Shown piece after piece: positions 20,411 to 31,399 of a stretch of 33,864 bases of DNA. The notes beneath the pieces were generated by a model. It was not told where the DNA came from. It ran no database searches and saw nothing but the letters and a program-made list of their open reading frames with translations. The first letter of the stretch is position 1; the number at the start of each line of letters is the position of its first letter. The position numbers were made by a program, and so were the translations under genes. Origin of the DNA: Oopsacas minuta (Eukaryota > Porifera > Hexactinellida > Lyssacinosida > Leucopsacidae); NCBI GenBank assembly GCA_024704765.1, contig JAKMXF010000301.1, positions 118,968-152,831 of the forward strand, in the 5' to 3' direction.

Positions 20411-21853
20411 TTAAGTAAAGTGTAACTTGTGAGGTATAATATCGTGACAATTATGGCTGAAAAAATCATGGTTATTAATACAACAATTACCCTGTGAATA
20501 AGGTGTTGATGTAAGGATATTAGAAGATTCAACCAAGACTTGATTAGAATTAGTTGGAGAGATAGTACTGTCATCACTGAAGAGATGATTCGAGGTACTC
20601 TGAGAGTTAATGGAAGAATTCATACCTTCACGGCTAAAAATTGAATATCGAAAATTTGGATGAATGAACTTAGAAGAATATAACCAAATAGATACAGCAA
20701 TTTGCTTTACAAAGAGAAAAAAATTGGCAAAAAGAATGAAATTTGGAAAATAATGTTTTGAAGGAAATTTATATGAAAAAAGATATCTATCTTTACAAGA
20801 GATAATAACATCCTCAATTGATAGACGTTTACATGGAGAAGATTGAAGCATCTGAGAAATCAGATGTCTAAGTTTTCGGGAAAATCTAAATATAATTGGA
20901 GAAAAGTCGTCTTGGCGTAGTTTGTGCCAAAGAGGCCCTTGACTTGGTAATTCCATATTCGTTAATAATTCCAAAATCGTCAAACCCAAGCTAAAAATAT
21001 CTGCAGGCTTACCGAATGATTTTCTCAATAATTCAGGTGCCATATACATGTTATCTCCCTCGATAGCATTACCTTTTGAATCCGAAAGGTTGTATATCAA
21101 TCCAAAATCTCCAATTTTGATCACCCTATGGTCTATAGAAAGGAAAAGATTTGCTGGTTTAATATCGAGATGAATGAAATTTTTGCCATGAATAAACTTT
21201 AGCCCATTTGAAATATCCTCTAAAATCCACCATATATTTGATTGTGATATAGGTCCTTCTGAAAGTAGTAATTCCTTAAGAGACAAACAACACAAATCAA
21301 ATTCCATAAAGATATTAGATTTATCTTCCCAAACATTATGCAATTTTACTAAGTTATAATGATCTCCCAAAACACGAATATTACGAACTTCATTGTACTC
21401 TTGATTACTATACAAAGTTCTACCAGACTTTTTAATGATTTTCATAGCATAATATATGCCTGTGTTATTATCTTTCACTTTATAAACATCTCCAAAACTA
21501 CCACGCCCTAACATTTCATAAAAAGAAATATTGGATTGAGTCAAGAGATCCTTAGAAGATGTAAATGAATCCCCAGAATTACTATCAGCCTGGCAAAGCC
21601 GAGAAGACATTTGTGAAAATTCCTGGAAAGGTCCAATATCGAGATCATCAGAATTGAATACATAGGAGTGGTTGTTAGGATGAGAGTCAAACTTAGAGGA
21701 ACTATATTGAACAGATTTATGTGCGAATGTATTTAAATATGTAGGTTTCCTTCGAATAGAGTAGTCTTCAGAAATAGAGAATTCAAAATTGGGGGCGGGA
21801 GGATAACATTTGTTCTCTGGGGCGATAACACATTTGGGATCAAAAATATTCAT
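20411..21853 (-). CDS. PKMYT1: Myt1/Wee1-family membrane-associated inhibitory protein kinase
   Basis: Kinase that would phosphorylate the inhibitory Thr/Tyr of the ATP loop of Cdk1 and hold cells in G2. The start is set at the ATG at 21853 (480 aa). The longer frame reaching 21985 runs into hAT-like repeat sequence. Residues are numbered from this start. The kinase domain covers about 110-357: glycine loop GRGSFG 116-121, VAIK-type lysine K138, a likely alpha-C glutamate E155, catalytic HLDIKPAN with D230, metal-binding DFG at 249-251, and EGDNMYMAPELL from 265. HLDIKPANLFL, GDFGL (rather than the Wee1 DLG) and EGD-YMAPELL point to Myt1. A hydrophobic stretch at about 369-393, just after the kinase domain, matches the ER/Golgi membrane anchor of Myt1. 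The tail is rich in Ser and Asn. There are no introns in the frame, unlike the gene at 12874-15069. A splice acceptor-like 'tttacgtcttag' precedes the ATG, so a 5' non-coding exon is possible. Confidence 0.9.
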   Translation of the reverse strand: MNIFDPKCVIAPENKCYPPAPNFEFSISEDYSIRRKPTYLNTFAHKSVQYSSSKFDSHPNNHSYVFNSDDLDIGPFQEFSQMSSRLCQADSNSGDSFTSSKDLLTQSNISFYEMLGRGSFGDVYKVKDNNTGIYYAMKIIKKSGRTLYSNQEYNEVRNIRVLGDHYNLVKLHNVWEDKSNIFMEFDLCCLSLKELLLSEGPISQSNIWWILEDISNGLKFIHGKNFIHLDIKPANLFLSIDHRVIKIGDFGLIYNLSDSKGNAIEGDNMYMAPELLRKSFGKPADIFSLGLTILELLTNMELPSQGPLWHKLRQDDFSPIIFRFSRKLRHLISQMLQSSPCKRLSIEDVIISCKDRYLFSYKFPSKHYFPNFILFANFFLFVKQIAVSIWLYSSKFIHPNFRYSIFSREGMNSSINSQSTSNHLFSDDSTISPTNSNQVLVESSNILTSTPYSQGNCCINNHDFFSHNCHDIIPHKLHFT

Positions 21854-22214
21854 AAAGTGACTAAGACGTAAATAGCATAAATATATATTAGCATTGATAA
21901 GAAGGAATATACTAATATTTCTAAACCAGGGCTTCTCAAGGGTGCGCAAATGGGCGACATTTTTTTGTGCAATGGACAATTCCAAGTCGCGTATGATGCT
22001 GTGGAAAGAAGCTCATCACCACTATATAAATAGTCGCACACGGTAAATTGATTGCATACGAGGAGCACTCGGATAGTTTTTCGCCACATAAAAAGTATTC
22101 ATGATATTGAACTTAAATTTGTATATCTTCTCAAAGTATTTACCTCTAGCTTCTAACACTTTTTCATCCTTTAAAACCACTTTTTATCATGTTACAACAC
22201 TGAGAATAGGTTAG
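21854..22214. other. kinase upstream region with a hAT-like end
   Basis: A terminal-repeat-like CAGGGCTTCTCAAGGGTGCG starts near 21926, in the hAT style, but no partner end was found. The promoter of the kinase gene should lie here. No specific element is recognisable. Confidence 0.4.
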
Positions 22215-22790
22215 GGTATCAAGGTGTTCTTTATAGACGTCAACAGCTACACTAGGAGATGAAAAACGGGAACCAAGCATAAGATCTTTGACCTCTGCAA
22301 ACACAAAGAATTCACAGGGTGCAAGCTCAGGAGAATATGGTGGTGGCCAAGCATTTGAATGGGTTTTTCGGCAAGGAAGTCCCCAGTTGCACCAACTGTG
22401 TAAGAGCTGGCATTATCGTGATGCAAAATTAACCCTCTAAGTCCTGACTTCGGACCCTGTTCACAGAGGTTTTTAAATACTTCTGGAAGGCAAACTGTAC
22501 AATACCATCTAGCAGTTACTGTTATTTATTCTATCAACAGTACAGTTGCTACATGACATCTTTTACCAACAAAAGGGGCAACCATTTGTTTTCCAGTCGC
22601 ACGTGCATGCACCACTTTTGTTGGAGCATCCTCGTCAGGAAACACCCAAACCCAAGAATGTGTGTTTTTCTCAGGCTCATATGAATATATCCAAGTTTCA
22701 CTGCCTGTAACTATCTGAGAAACTCTACTAAACTTCCCCAATCGAATTTAATTAGCACAGATTTAGACAGATCAATCCGTTTTCATGAAA
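22215..22790 (-). pseudogene. second mariner transposase, decayed fragment
   Basis: A different mariner lineage from the one at 2-1069. The reading has IVTGSETWIYSYEPE, THSWVWVFPDEDAPTKVV and GKRCHVATVLLIE. A TAA follows at 22526-22528. The same frame continues with LPEVFKNLCEQG and LILHHDNASSYT, then shifts frame to PPPYSPELAPCEFFVF and RFSSP. The first catalytic Asp is replaced: GSETW instead of GDETW. The second (HHDNA) is present. A third frameshift near 22735 leads into a short KFDWG-like upstream piece. The N-terminal DNA-binding part was not found. Confidence 0.85.
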
Positions 22791-22984
22791 CTTCACGATA
22801 CAAGTTGGTAACAGTTGACAATAATAGAGAAGATGATGAGAATGCCAGAGTCAAACGTCATGACAATCGTGATGAGTTAAACAAATCTTAAAATCGTAGA
22901 ATATCGCAGTGCGGGAATGTTCTCTATTTAAATCCATAATTATAATCTCAAAAATGGTAAACACTAAATACTTGAAGAGAAGTA

Positions 22985-23535
22985 CAGTGGAAGCCGCTTA
23001 ATCGGAACAACTCGGGAGTCAAAGTTTGTCCCGATTACCCGATTGTCCCGATAAACCGATTTTGATAAATTTATATTGAAAACTAGATTTCCTAGTCTCA
23101 GATCAACACCAGAAATAAGTTATTACACTACTACAAAATCCTGATGTATATAGGGAGTGAGCAAATTTAGCATATTCTTGGTTTGTAAATTGTAATCGAA
23201 TCGGCGTGGTATTGTTAAGGTTGTAGAATATTAAAATTCCCAGGTTTAAAAACAAACCACATTACAATGATTCTGGATAAATATACAATCGGTTAAGTGG
23301 ATGAAATCCCAATCAAACGAATAAAATTTTCATTTTCGGTTATCGGGTAAGAATTCCCGATTAACCGAATGTAAACTATGAAATAATTGGTTAATCAGGA
23401 TGAAAAATCCCAATTAACCGATTCGATGTCCCAATTATCCGACGATTTTTCGATGTAAGAAATCTGTTCCCAAACCTTTATCCCGTTTAAGCGGATATCC
23501 CGATTATCCGAGTCCTGATTAAGTGGCTTCCATTG
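22985..23535. mobile_element. pogo/Tigger-like MITE
   Basis: The left end CAGTGGAAGCCGCTTAATCG and the right end, inverted, CAATGGAAGCCACTTAATCA are flanked by TA on both sides, as expected for Tc1/mariner-superfamily insertion. The pattern resembles Tigger ends (CAGTNRAANCCCCGCTTATCC). The interior is made of repeated 'cccgattaaccgat' phrases with no transposase. Confidence 0.75.
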
Positions 23536-23886
23536 TATATCTATAATAGATTATCGTATTGACTTGAAATTTGGTGTAGTAACATATAAACAAAAGAAGA
23601 ATATATAAATCAGTCGAAAGATTAATTGCTATTAATTGAATTAGTGGCTAAAACTTTCCGAGTGCACTTCGTATAATTATACATATAGTTGGTAAGCAGA
23701 TTCTAGGATCTATTGATGGAAAAGTCTACTATTAATAAGTGAGTAGTCACGGTTTGAAGTCATAATAAAGGACCAAAAAGACAATATACAGAAACATAGC
23801 ACCAAAGAAGGGAGAATATCAGACTGGCAGAAATAGAAGAAGACTGTCCATTGGAAAAATAGATATATTTTCAACCTGATAGTTAG
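23536..23886. other. AT-rich interval, nothing recognised
   Basis: No coding pattern or repeat was seen. Confidence 0.3.
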
Positions 23887-24303
23887 TTAAAGCCCAGCTA
23901 CAACAAATAATTGGTCTTTTTTTAAGGCAATACCATTTTCGTCCAGATGTAGCGTATGGTATCCTAATTCGATAGGAAGGATGATCAATTCTGGATTACA
24001 ATAAATTCCAAGCAAATCTGTAAAATGTAGATTTTGGATGTCTTGTGGACTATAGATGTGTGTCCGAGATAATGACCGCTGGACGACAACTTTAACCGTA
24101 AATAATTCCTCAACGATATGATGAATTGACTTGATAAAAAGTCTAGTAGCTTGCCAGAAACACCTTTCGGAATAAAAGGCTGACATTTCATAAGGTATTA
24201 GAGGCTTAGTAGCTGGACTAATATGATTAACATTGATAAGCAAGATATATTTTAAATCCAATACATAGGTCGAATTAACATAGAGATTACAAATATGATC
24301 CAA
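23887..24303 (-). CDS. possible exon of an unidentified gene
   Basis: A 138-codon open frame with a protein-like composition (RCFWQATRLFIKSIHHIVEE, IQNLHFTDLLGIYCNPE, LHLDENGIALKKDQLFVVAG). It begins with TTG after an upstream stop. The first ATG is at 24186 (99 aa from there), so it may instead be a 3'-terminal exon entered through an upstream intron. It ends in a TAA. I do not recognise a domain. The composition is less AT-biased in codon use than the random frames nearby, which is the only support. Confidence 0.35.
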   Translation of the reverse strand: MDHICNLYVNSTYVLDLKYILLINVNHISPATKPLIPYEMSAFYSERCFWQATRLFIKSIHHIVEELFTVKVVVQRSLSRTHIYSPQDIQNLHFTDLLGIYCNPELIILPIELGYHTLHLDENGIALKKDQLFVVAGL

Positions 24304-24880
24304 TGTTTAATTCAGTGGAGTCTCAAAAGGTCACACTTCGAGAAGCGGAAAACCTTTACAAAAGACAAACCTCATGGAAACGGATTTCTTCTCTATAATT
24401 TTGGGTCCACATAGGTGGCACAGAGTAGCTGATGGGGAGTATCCCAGCCAGGATAATAATACATGATGTGGAATGATAGTTGTACTCAAATTTCATGAAA
24501 TACACTGAAAACATTGCTCTCAAATTTCAATCTGAAATTTTCTGCGAGCTTCGCTAGAACTGAATATCATTATATACTTCTCAAATCTAAAGTACCTATC
24601 TTGTGAATATCATCTACATGAAGTTAAGTGACTTGTAATGGTGGGTGTGTCCAAGTTTTAAGGGCAAAATTACAAAAGTTTTGAATGATAGTTTGGTCCA
24701 ATAAAATATAAACTTGTATGGTAGCTAATTTCCTTGAATTTCCTGTGCAATGTTACAACATAGGTATATACACAATGAAGCAAAGTAAGCTGACTATGTT
24801 GTCAATCGAAATCTTTCCCAGCCAAATTATTATTAGGCAATTAAAAGAAATCCAAATTCGGAGTTATCACAGTATAAAGG
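24304..24880. other. AT-rich interval, nothing recognised
   Basis: Short open frames only. Confidence 0.3.
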
Positions 24881-25200
24881 AACTAGAGGCGGCGCGAGGG
24901 TTGGGTCAGGTCGGGCCGTGACACCTAATTTACCTAAATATGCCACGGTTTAATAACCTGTGCCCCACCAGTAGTGGCTGGCTAGCGCCGCCCACTGAAA
25001 GGAACAAATATGGGGCCAGTGGATCCTATGGTCTTAGGCTTTCGATCAAAACTTAGGTTAAATATGGACGGTAGTATAATAAAGCTAGCCAAGTGTATTA
25101 AATAAATATATCCTAAAGGTGCATAATCAGGGGCGACGCGCACCGTACAATATTTAAAAAATATTAGCTCTGCGATAGCCGCCTCTTTCTTATAAAATTT
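24881..25200. mobile_element. possible GC-richer MITE with AGAGGCGGC ends
   Basis: The left end 'ggaactagaggcggcgcgag' and the right end, inverted, 'aagaaagaggcggctatcgc' share AGAGGCGGC. An inner GGCGGCGC/GCGCCGCC pair supports a folded element. There is no clear target duplication and no coding content. Confidence 0.35.
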
Positions 25201-26239
25201 ATCATAATTTGAGGAAGTTAAGTATTAAAGTTAAGTATATAACACTACCAGAGTTGTTCGAGAGTCAAAATTTTATCGCTTCCCAAACGCCACTAAATTA
25301 TCTGGCCCAGATAAACAAACTATCCTGATAAACTATGGTAACCCTTAACTTTAACCATAATGACTATTATTTAATGATAAGTTGTTTAATACATCTGTTA
25401 ATTAAGAAGTATTACGTTTAATTATTATGCGTTCAATCTACAATTTTGGTAACGAAACTTCTATTGGGCTGATTTCTGCAACATATATTTTGCATGAAAA
25501 CAGAAGTTCTCAAATTGTTAATGAGAAATTTCAGCTCAGTTATTCGACTTGTCAGAATTGCTTGATGACTCAGTAGATGACTGAGAGGAGGTAGTAAGGA
25601 TATTAGGCTTAGTGATCCTCCTTTTGACCCCACTACGTCCTCTCCCTGTTAGACGGACATGTCCTCGGACCCTACCACATTCCTTCCTTTCCTATACATT
25701 CTCAGCTCCAAATTATCCCTCTCTATAGCTCCTTCCGCACTCCGTCTTCAAAGGGCTTTCTCTCTCTGTTGATTGAATATTCTCGCCCTTCTTCTTCGCT
25801 GGAAATTAGACTTCTTTTGGTTCTACGGTGTTTACGAAGTTTAGAGATATTGCTACATTTCATGTATTGTTTCATGTGACCTGTTTGATATGCACATATA
25901 CCTATTATACTGGGACTGTGTTGTTTCATACTCAATTTCACACAAAATAATTTGAAAAACGATACTTTTAATATAACTCGTATTTTTTTGATAAAAAAAC
26001 TACTTTATTTGTTGTTATGGAATGAATTATTGAAATAAACTCAGAGGCTGATACAGAAACTTTTTACAGTCCAACCTCCCAAGAGTCATTAAATTCGAGG
26101 TTGAAATCATTGGAAATGACCAGTTCTAGTGGACAAATCGAATGCTTCAAGGCACCACATTCCAAAGCCATTAAACGAAAGAAGTTCCATCAGGAAATGG
26201 TTGTGAGTAGGATAAATGAGATATATACCTAGCAAACGA
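25201..26239. other. intergenic interval, nothing recognised
   Basis: No supported gene. The minus-strand open frames at 25433-25633 and 25723-25941 are low-complexity. The segment from 26050 may be diverged 5' sequence of the MULE remnant that follows. Confidence 0.35.
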
Positions 26240-27517
26240 ATAAAAACTGTCCCTACTCAAACGTTCGCTGCTTAGAAGTTGGAATTGATAGATGAGAGCT
26301 ATACTGCTCCTAAATCAACCCTTCCTACAATCCTTCGAAAAGATAAAATTAGTAATGTGCTAGTTCGTCCTGTCTACGATAACTATGTTGTTGATCTTCA
26401 AATGATGGAAGCAGCACTGGCAGTAGTTGCTTCTTGTATACATTGTGATGATAAATTGGTATTATTTGAAATACCCAGTACTGGTACTTGTGCGTCTAAG
26501 TAAGTTGATGTTCAGATGAGCGGTATGCAATAGAGGGAAATATTTGTGTAATGTGGGTAACTATGCAAATATGGAATCTAATGGGGTCGGTACTTCCTGT
26601 GAGACACTTGATGAAAATTATAATGAAGATTCCTGTATGTAATAGAGAGGATGAATCTGTTGAAAAATAATTGACAAAATAATTGATCGTAAAAGCTGTG
26701 GGATTGCCAGTGAAATATACAAAGCACTGAAAAGGAATCCAGGAAATTCTCTAAACGCAGCAAATGATATGTGGGCTAGCCCATTAATTTTGCCATAAGT
26801 GAATCCAATGATAACCACAAATTCTGCCCTAATGCTAGAAATAGCTGGTGTAAATTCCAAGCTGTTAAATTGGACGATCGTGTTCCACCAACCCACACAA
26901 GTTTTCTATCTGATGCATTAGTTGGTCAGGTAAATTCCGTATTTGATCAGTTAAAGTAGAATGGAAGTTTTATTAAAACCATTAGTGATGGAAAAACAAC
27001 TAACAACAACGAATCATTGCACCACATATTATTTGATATGACATCAAAGGCTGAATCAGTTGGAATGGGTGTTCTAGGACTTGGAGCTGCGTTAGCTGTC
27101 AACCGTTATAACGACGAATATAGAGGAACACTAAATGTGATCAGGATTATATCCAATACTGAGCCCAATTTGCGTACTAGTGAAGCATTTCGTCTTTGTG
27201 ATAATATAAGGATCATGTCTAGTGAAAAGGATCCTAGACCATCAGATGAAAGTATTAGAGAGGAGATGCTAATCACGGACTATATGAATAAGGTTGTGGA
27301 GGGTGGCTATTCATCTCAGAAATTATCAGGCGCTCAATCAGATGAGAGTGACACAGAATATTTATGTGATTCAAATGCTCCAACAAGCACAACTATAGTT
27401 GAATCAGTATGTGGAGATTGTGAATCTGAGTTAACAGGTTCTGAAGAGGCGATGAATACTTTCAATTGCAAGGTAATCAGAAGGAATTTCGCGAATATTA
27501 TGTTGAAGTCGAATTAG
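26240..27517 (+). pseudogene. MULE-related TE protein remnant lacking its catalytic core
   Basis: The N-terminal part (TLPTILRKDKISNVLVRP, then NYVVDLQMMEAALAVVASC and HCDDKLVLFE) resembles the zinc-ribbon start of a repetitive invertebrate MULE-related family. About 26680-26950 reads, through shifts, SCGIASEIYKALKRN, then ARNSWCKFQAVKLDD and SDALVGQVNSVFDQLK, the region after the DDE core. From 26960 it reads TTNNNESLHHILFD and VLGLGAALAVNRYNDEYRGTL, matching the family's C-terminal NNNESL block, and then an acidic, Ser/Thr-rich tail ending at 27517. The stretch between the zinc ribbon and the C-terminal block is much too short to hold the transposase core. Stops include TAG near 26273 and 26960. 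It is an internally deleted, dead copy. Confidence 0.55.
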
Positions 27518-28104
27518 GACTTGTTGTGAAACAATAGATGGATTTGTGATGGTTGTCAATAGAATTTCTTACAAACTTCATTATCAACTATATAACATCT
27601 ACCTCGATATTACAGCCACACACAGATCATTAGTGTCTCTGCTGGTTATCTATTGTGATAGGTGTTCCTAAAGGTTTGTAATTATTTTATCACTTATTCA
27701 CTTTATTAACCATAAATTCTTAATTATGAATATACCTGCGTATCTAATTAGTATTTACTTATTTATGGAATTTTCCTAATCTCTCATTATGTTGTCAAAA
27801 TCTAAAGTATACAATACGAATTCATAGGTCGATTAGTCAATTTCATCATTCACCGCAACAGTACGTGCTACCTCATTACATTTATGATAATTTATTATTA
27901 TTAGTACTATTATTATTATTTACTTGATCATTATGCTATTAGGCAAACATTCCTTAAACTATACTTATACACAAGTTATAACTACGGGCACATTATTATC
28001 AACTTTCTTCATAACAACTATTATCATTCAGATTAAGGAGGAATTGTTCCATTTACATTAACTTGATAATAATAGACTTGAGTATAGAAGTATGGGATAT
28101 CACT
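27518..28104. other. AT-rich interval, simple TTA/ATT runs
   Basis: Contains a short TAT/TTA-rich tract near 27885-27925. No genes were seen. Confidence 0.4.
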
Positions 28105-28296
28105 TTAGGTGGTGTCTCATACCCCCCATGAAATGGATCATAACGTTCGGGGAGAGGTACAGAATGTGCCCCAAGTACACTCCTCCTCAATTTTAAGGAA
28201 AACCCTAAGGGACGGAACGATTAGGTTGATCGCACCTGTACGTAACGGGCACCCAGGTCGGTACCCTTGGTGGCGGTGATGGACAAGTTTGAATAT
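28105..28296. other. GC-richer interval abutting the foldback element
   Basis: This stretch is clearly less AT-rich than its surroundings. It shows no coding pattern, RNA-polymerase III boxes or repeat ends that I could confirm. It may be an old SINE or MITE. Confidence 0.25.
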
Positions 28297-28297
28297 A

Positions 28298-29217
28298 TAC
28301 TCTAAGTTGACAAAAGTATTTCAAAACACAAATATATTGTCATAAATTGTATACTCTTTCCCGTTCCTATATATTGTGTAGTCTATATTCGTAGCTGCTA
28401 TGTAGTAATTTGTATAGAATAACATATGTTTTTCAAGAATTTCAAAAAAATACTTTCGATTTACACTTTTTGAAGGTGTTAATTATTAATAATTATTAGA
28501 TAATTATTGATAATCAAAATATGTGGTATTTCAAAGCCTATTAAGAATCTATAATTTCTGACTTGATATTTGAATTCTACGTAGGCGAGTTACCCCACAT
28601 TGAAATTTCCAATCGGATTGAACAATTTTTACCAGAGTTATAGCTGAATTTCAATTTGTGCCATTTGTGCCACCTTTTGCCCAAGGTGGCACAAGTGGCA
28701 GCTACCAAGAGGTTATTATGGAATTCAAGGGTTAGCATAGTCATATCATTCGAAAATATTACTTCGACTTATTCCTCCTAGCCCTAGTTGCTTTCCTTGT
28801 AGTGGCGCTTTTTCCTGCCACCTGTGCCACTTTTTTCAAAAAGTGGCACAAGTAGGACAAATTGAAATTCTTCTATAACTTTAGTAAAAATTGTTCAATC
28901 CGATTGGAAATTTCAATCTGGGGTAACTCACCTACGTAGAATTCAAATATCAAGTCAGAAATTATAGATTCTTAATAGGCTTTGAATTACCATGTATTTT
29001 GATTATCAATAATTATCTAATAATTATTAATAATTAACACCTTCCAAAAGTGTAAATCGAAAATATCTTCTGAAATTCTTGAAAAACATATGTTATTCTA
29101 TACAAATTACTACATAGCAGCTACGAATATAGACTACACAATATATAGGAACGGGAAAGAGTATACAATTTATGACAATATATTTGTGTGTTGAAATACT
29201 TTTGTCCACTTAGAGTA
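28298..29217. mobile_element. 920-bp foldback element with ~400-bp inverted arms
   Basis: Arms 28298-28700 and 28816-29217 are reverse complements along their whole length with scattered differences. The outermost bases read TACTCTAAGTKGACAAAAG, so TA may be the target duplication with CTCTAAG as the element end. The 115-base loop has no coding capacity. Near the loop the arms carry short inner palindromes around 'gtggcacaagtggca'. A Tc1/mariner-type foldback is the simplest reading. Confidence 0.8.
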
Positions 29218-30358
29218 TTTACAAGACTTCGTGAAATTGCATAAGTTCGAAATAGGACAAAAAACAGCAGAAACCGTATTTCCTTGAATAGTAGCCACGG
29301 GCGGTTATTAATTCAAGCCCCATTCAGAATGAAGCTAGGAAATGTATGATCAATATATAATTTAAGCAGGTAAGACTTTGGTGTACAGTACAGGTACTAG
29401 GCTGTTTGACCTACAGATAACCATTGGTCCTTATCATGACCCTATTATCTATCTGACCAATCAGGAGGATGACATTGTATACAAAGCAAGTTTGAAACCT
29501 CTCGAACTGAATATCAGTATTCATGAATAGTAGCCTAACCGGTTACCAATATTAATTTGTTTGCCCAACCAAATACTGAGAAAATTCGGTTTTTGGCGAT
29601 GGGGTTTGTTCATCGGTACCTTTGAACTATTAAGGTTGCAATCTCCCATTCAATTACTGATGTCAATTTGAGAAATTTATGATACCGTATGTATGCCTTA
29701 ACTTAACAAGTAACTAGTTTAAATGAATTCATATAGCGGTTAGTCAAATTGACCAATTTGCTTCAGAGTTGCTCCTCCTAGGCCTAAAAAGCCCTTAATC
29801 TGGCTCTGCCCATCAGGTGTGGTCTCATGAATTGGCGTACCAGGTGTACTCTCCGAGCAATCCTAGGGCAAAATCCCATTCTACTAATAGGAAGTAGGCT
29901 CTGAGGATCTGGCAGACCGGGGGCAAATACCCCGGTTGCCTCTCCGGGATCGCCACTGCTGTCGATTGAGCTATCATGTGATTCATGACGCCAAATGACA
30001 CATCAAACATTTTGACATAAACACTATATACACAGACATGGCTCTCATATTGTAATATTCTTATAAGCCCAATTCCTGTGTCCTAAGGAAATGTTTTTCT
30101 GTTTATTAAAGCTATTTCTCATAAGACTAGAAGTGCAACATATGTTTCTAAAACTTTACACCAGGAGTTCCATAAAGGTCAACTTGCTATTCAGCATTAA
30201 TGCAGTTCAGTTAGCAAAGAGTCTGTATCTTGAGACATGCAACTGGTCTTGCTTGTGTTGGTATGAGACTCGGAACTCTGTGCCTAGAATTTAGCAAATT
30301 ATAAATTGCAAAATCTAATTGATCAAAGAATATTCCAACTATTTGTTACTATTATGTG
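29218..30358. other. interval with a GC-rich element fragment, no gene
   Basis: 29765-30010 is GC-richer. Read on the minus strand it contains 'gccagattaagggcttttta' and a stem around 'ccgggggcaaataccccgg', in the style of a short hAT-like element. No ends could be paired. The open frames here are not convincing. Confidence 0.3.
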
Positions 30359-30851
30359 CAGTGTATTAGAAAATTTCGAAGTACACATACACACGATATT
30401 TTAATCGTGTGTACGCGTACACATGAGTATTTTTAGTGTAATAGAGTTTACCATAGTATATGGGTTGTTTATATGTGATTTGTTATGGATTAGTACATAC
30501 CAGCTGTAGCGTCATTGATCAGATATTATTACTTTGGTTGTCATCGTTACTACTAATCGGATGTTATTTCCTCGATAAATACAATATCCAACATGTAATA
30601 TAAGTAATCAAACATGTAATAACTGCAATAACAATGTAGATACGATTTTCAGCAACAAATTATGAAATTCATGCCACGTTATCAGCATGAGATATACTGT
30701 CCATATCAGGGCCCGATTAGCACTCGCTTTGGGCCCTAACCCAAGTATACTATGAGGGGCTCTCTATAATTCTTGCTCAGAATAGCAAGCATTTCAAAGA
30801 GGCTCACATGTCACTCCCTGATCACAGATAATATTAACTGCAAGCCTATAT

Positions 30852-31399
30852 CAGAAATGGAACCGGCCGACCTGTCGGGTCGAGTCGGGTACCGGTCGAA
30901 GATCTCGACCTGCCGGTCAGAATTTCTGAATTTGCTAAATCTGAATATGTACTGTAATCATATTGACCAAAAACTTCAACTTAGCACTCGGATTAAACTA
31001 GACAATTGGATCTCAACCTTTTTTCTTTCGCGGACCTCTTTGGTTCATTTTATGGGGTCCGCGGATCCCTGCTAATAAACATAACGAAAACATTTTAGGG
31101 CTGCGGACCCCCTATGGGACGCGGACCCCAGGTTGAGGACCACTGAACTAGACCATAACTGAAAATTATTTCATACATTTTTGAATAAATATTAATTCAT
31201 CAACCTTGAGCAAAATAGATTTTCTACTTTCTGCTATATCCACAGAATATTGATCATATTCTCGCCGTGTGCCACTTGTGTCACAAGTGGCAGGGTGCCC
31301 CAGTACTTTTGGCTAGGCAGTATATAGTCATATTTACCAGTCGACCGGTCGACCAGCCGGTCGGGTTGGGTCATGAAAAGCTGACCGGTTCCATCTCTG
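30852..31399. mobile_element. non-autonomous hAT element with perfect 8-bp target duplication
   Basis: The ends are CAGAAATGGAACCGG and, inverted, CAGAGATGGAACCGG, flanked on both sides by GCCTATAT (30844-30851 and 31400-31407). Eight-base duplications and CAGNG-type ends define the hAT superfamily. The subterminal regions are rich in 'ccggtcga' phrases. A second hAT MITE sits inside at 31004-31145. Confidence 0.85.
31004..31145. mobile_element. 142-bp hAT MITE nested in the element above
   Basis: Flanked by perfect AACTAGAC copies (30996-31003 and 31146-31153). The right end, inverted, is CAGTGGTCCTCAACCTGGGG. The left end is a decayed AATTGGATCTCAACCTTTTT. Both have 'gcggacc' just inside. 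It must have inserted after the surrounding element. Confidence 0.9.

Noticed and set aside
21854-21985. 44-codon N-terminal extension of the kinase
   Set aside because: The extension includes hAT-like terminal sequence near 21926 and reads as low-conservation peptide. The ATG at 21853 gives a typical start, with an acceptor-like site just upstream.
23887-24303. Mitochondrial ribosomal protein L39-like assignment for the open frame
   Set aside because: A faint resemblance in the 'NLHFTDLLG' stretch did not extend, and the order of motifs did not fit, so no function is claimed.
28105-30010. tRNA genes or tRNA-derived SINEs in the GC-richer patches
   Set aside because: I found no convincing A-box and B-box pair at the right spacing and no cloverleaf.
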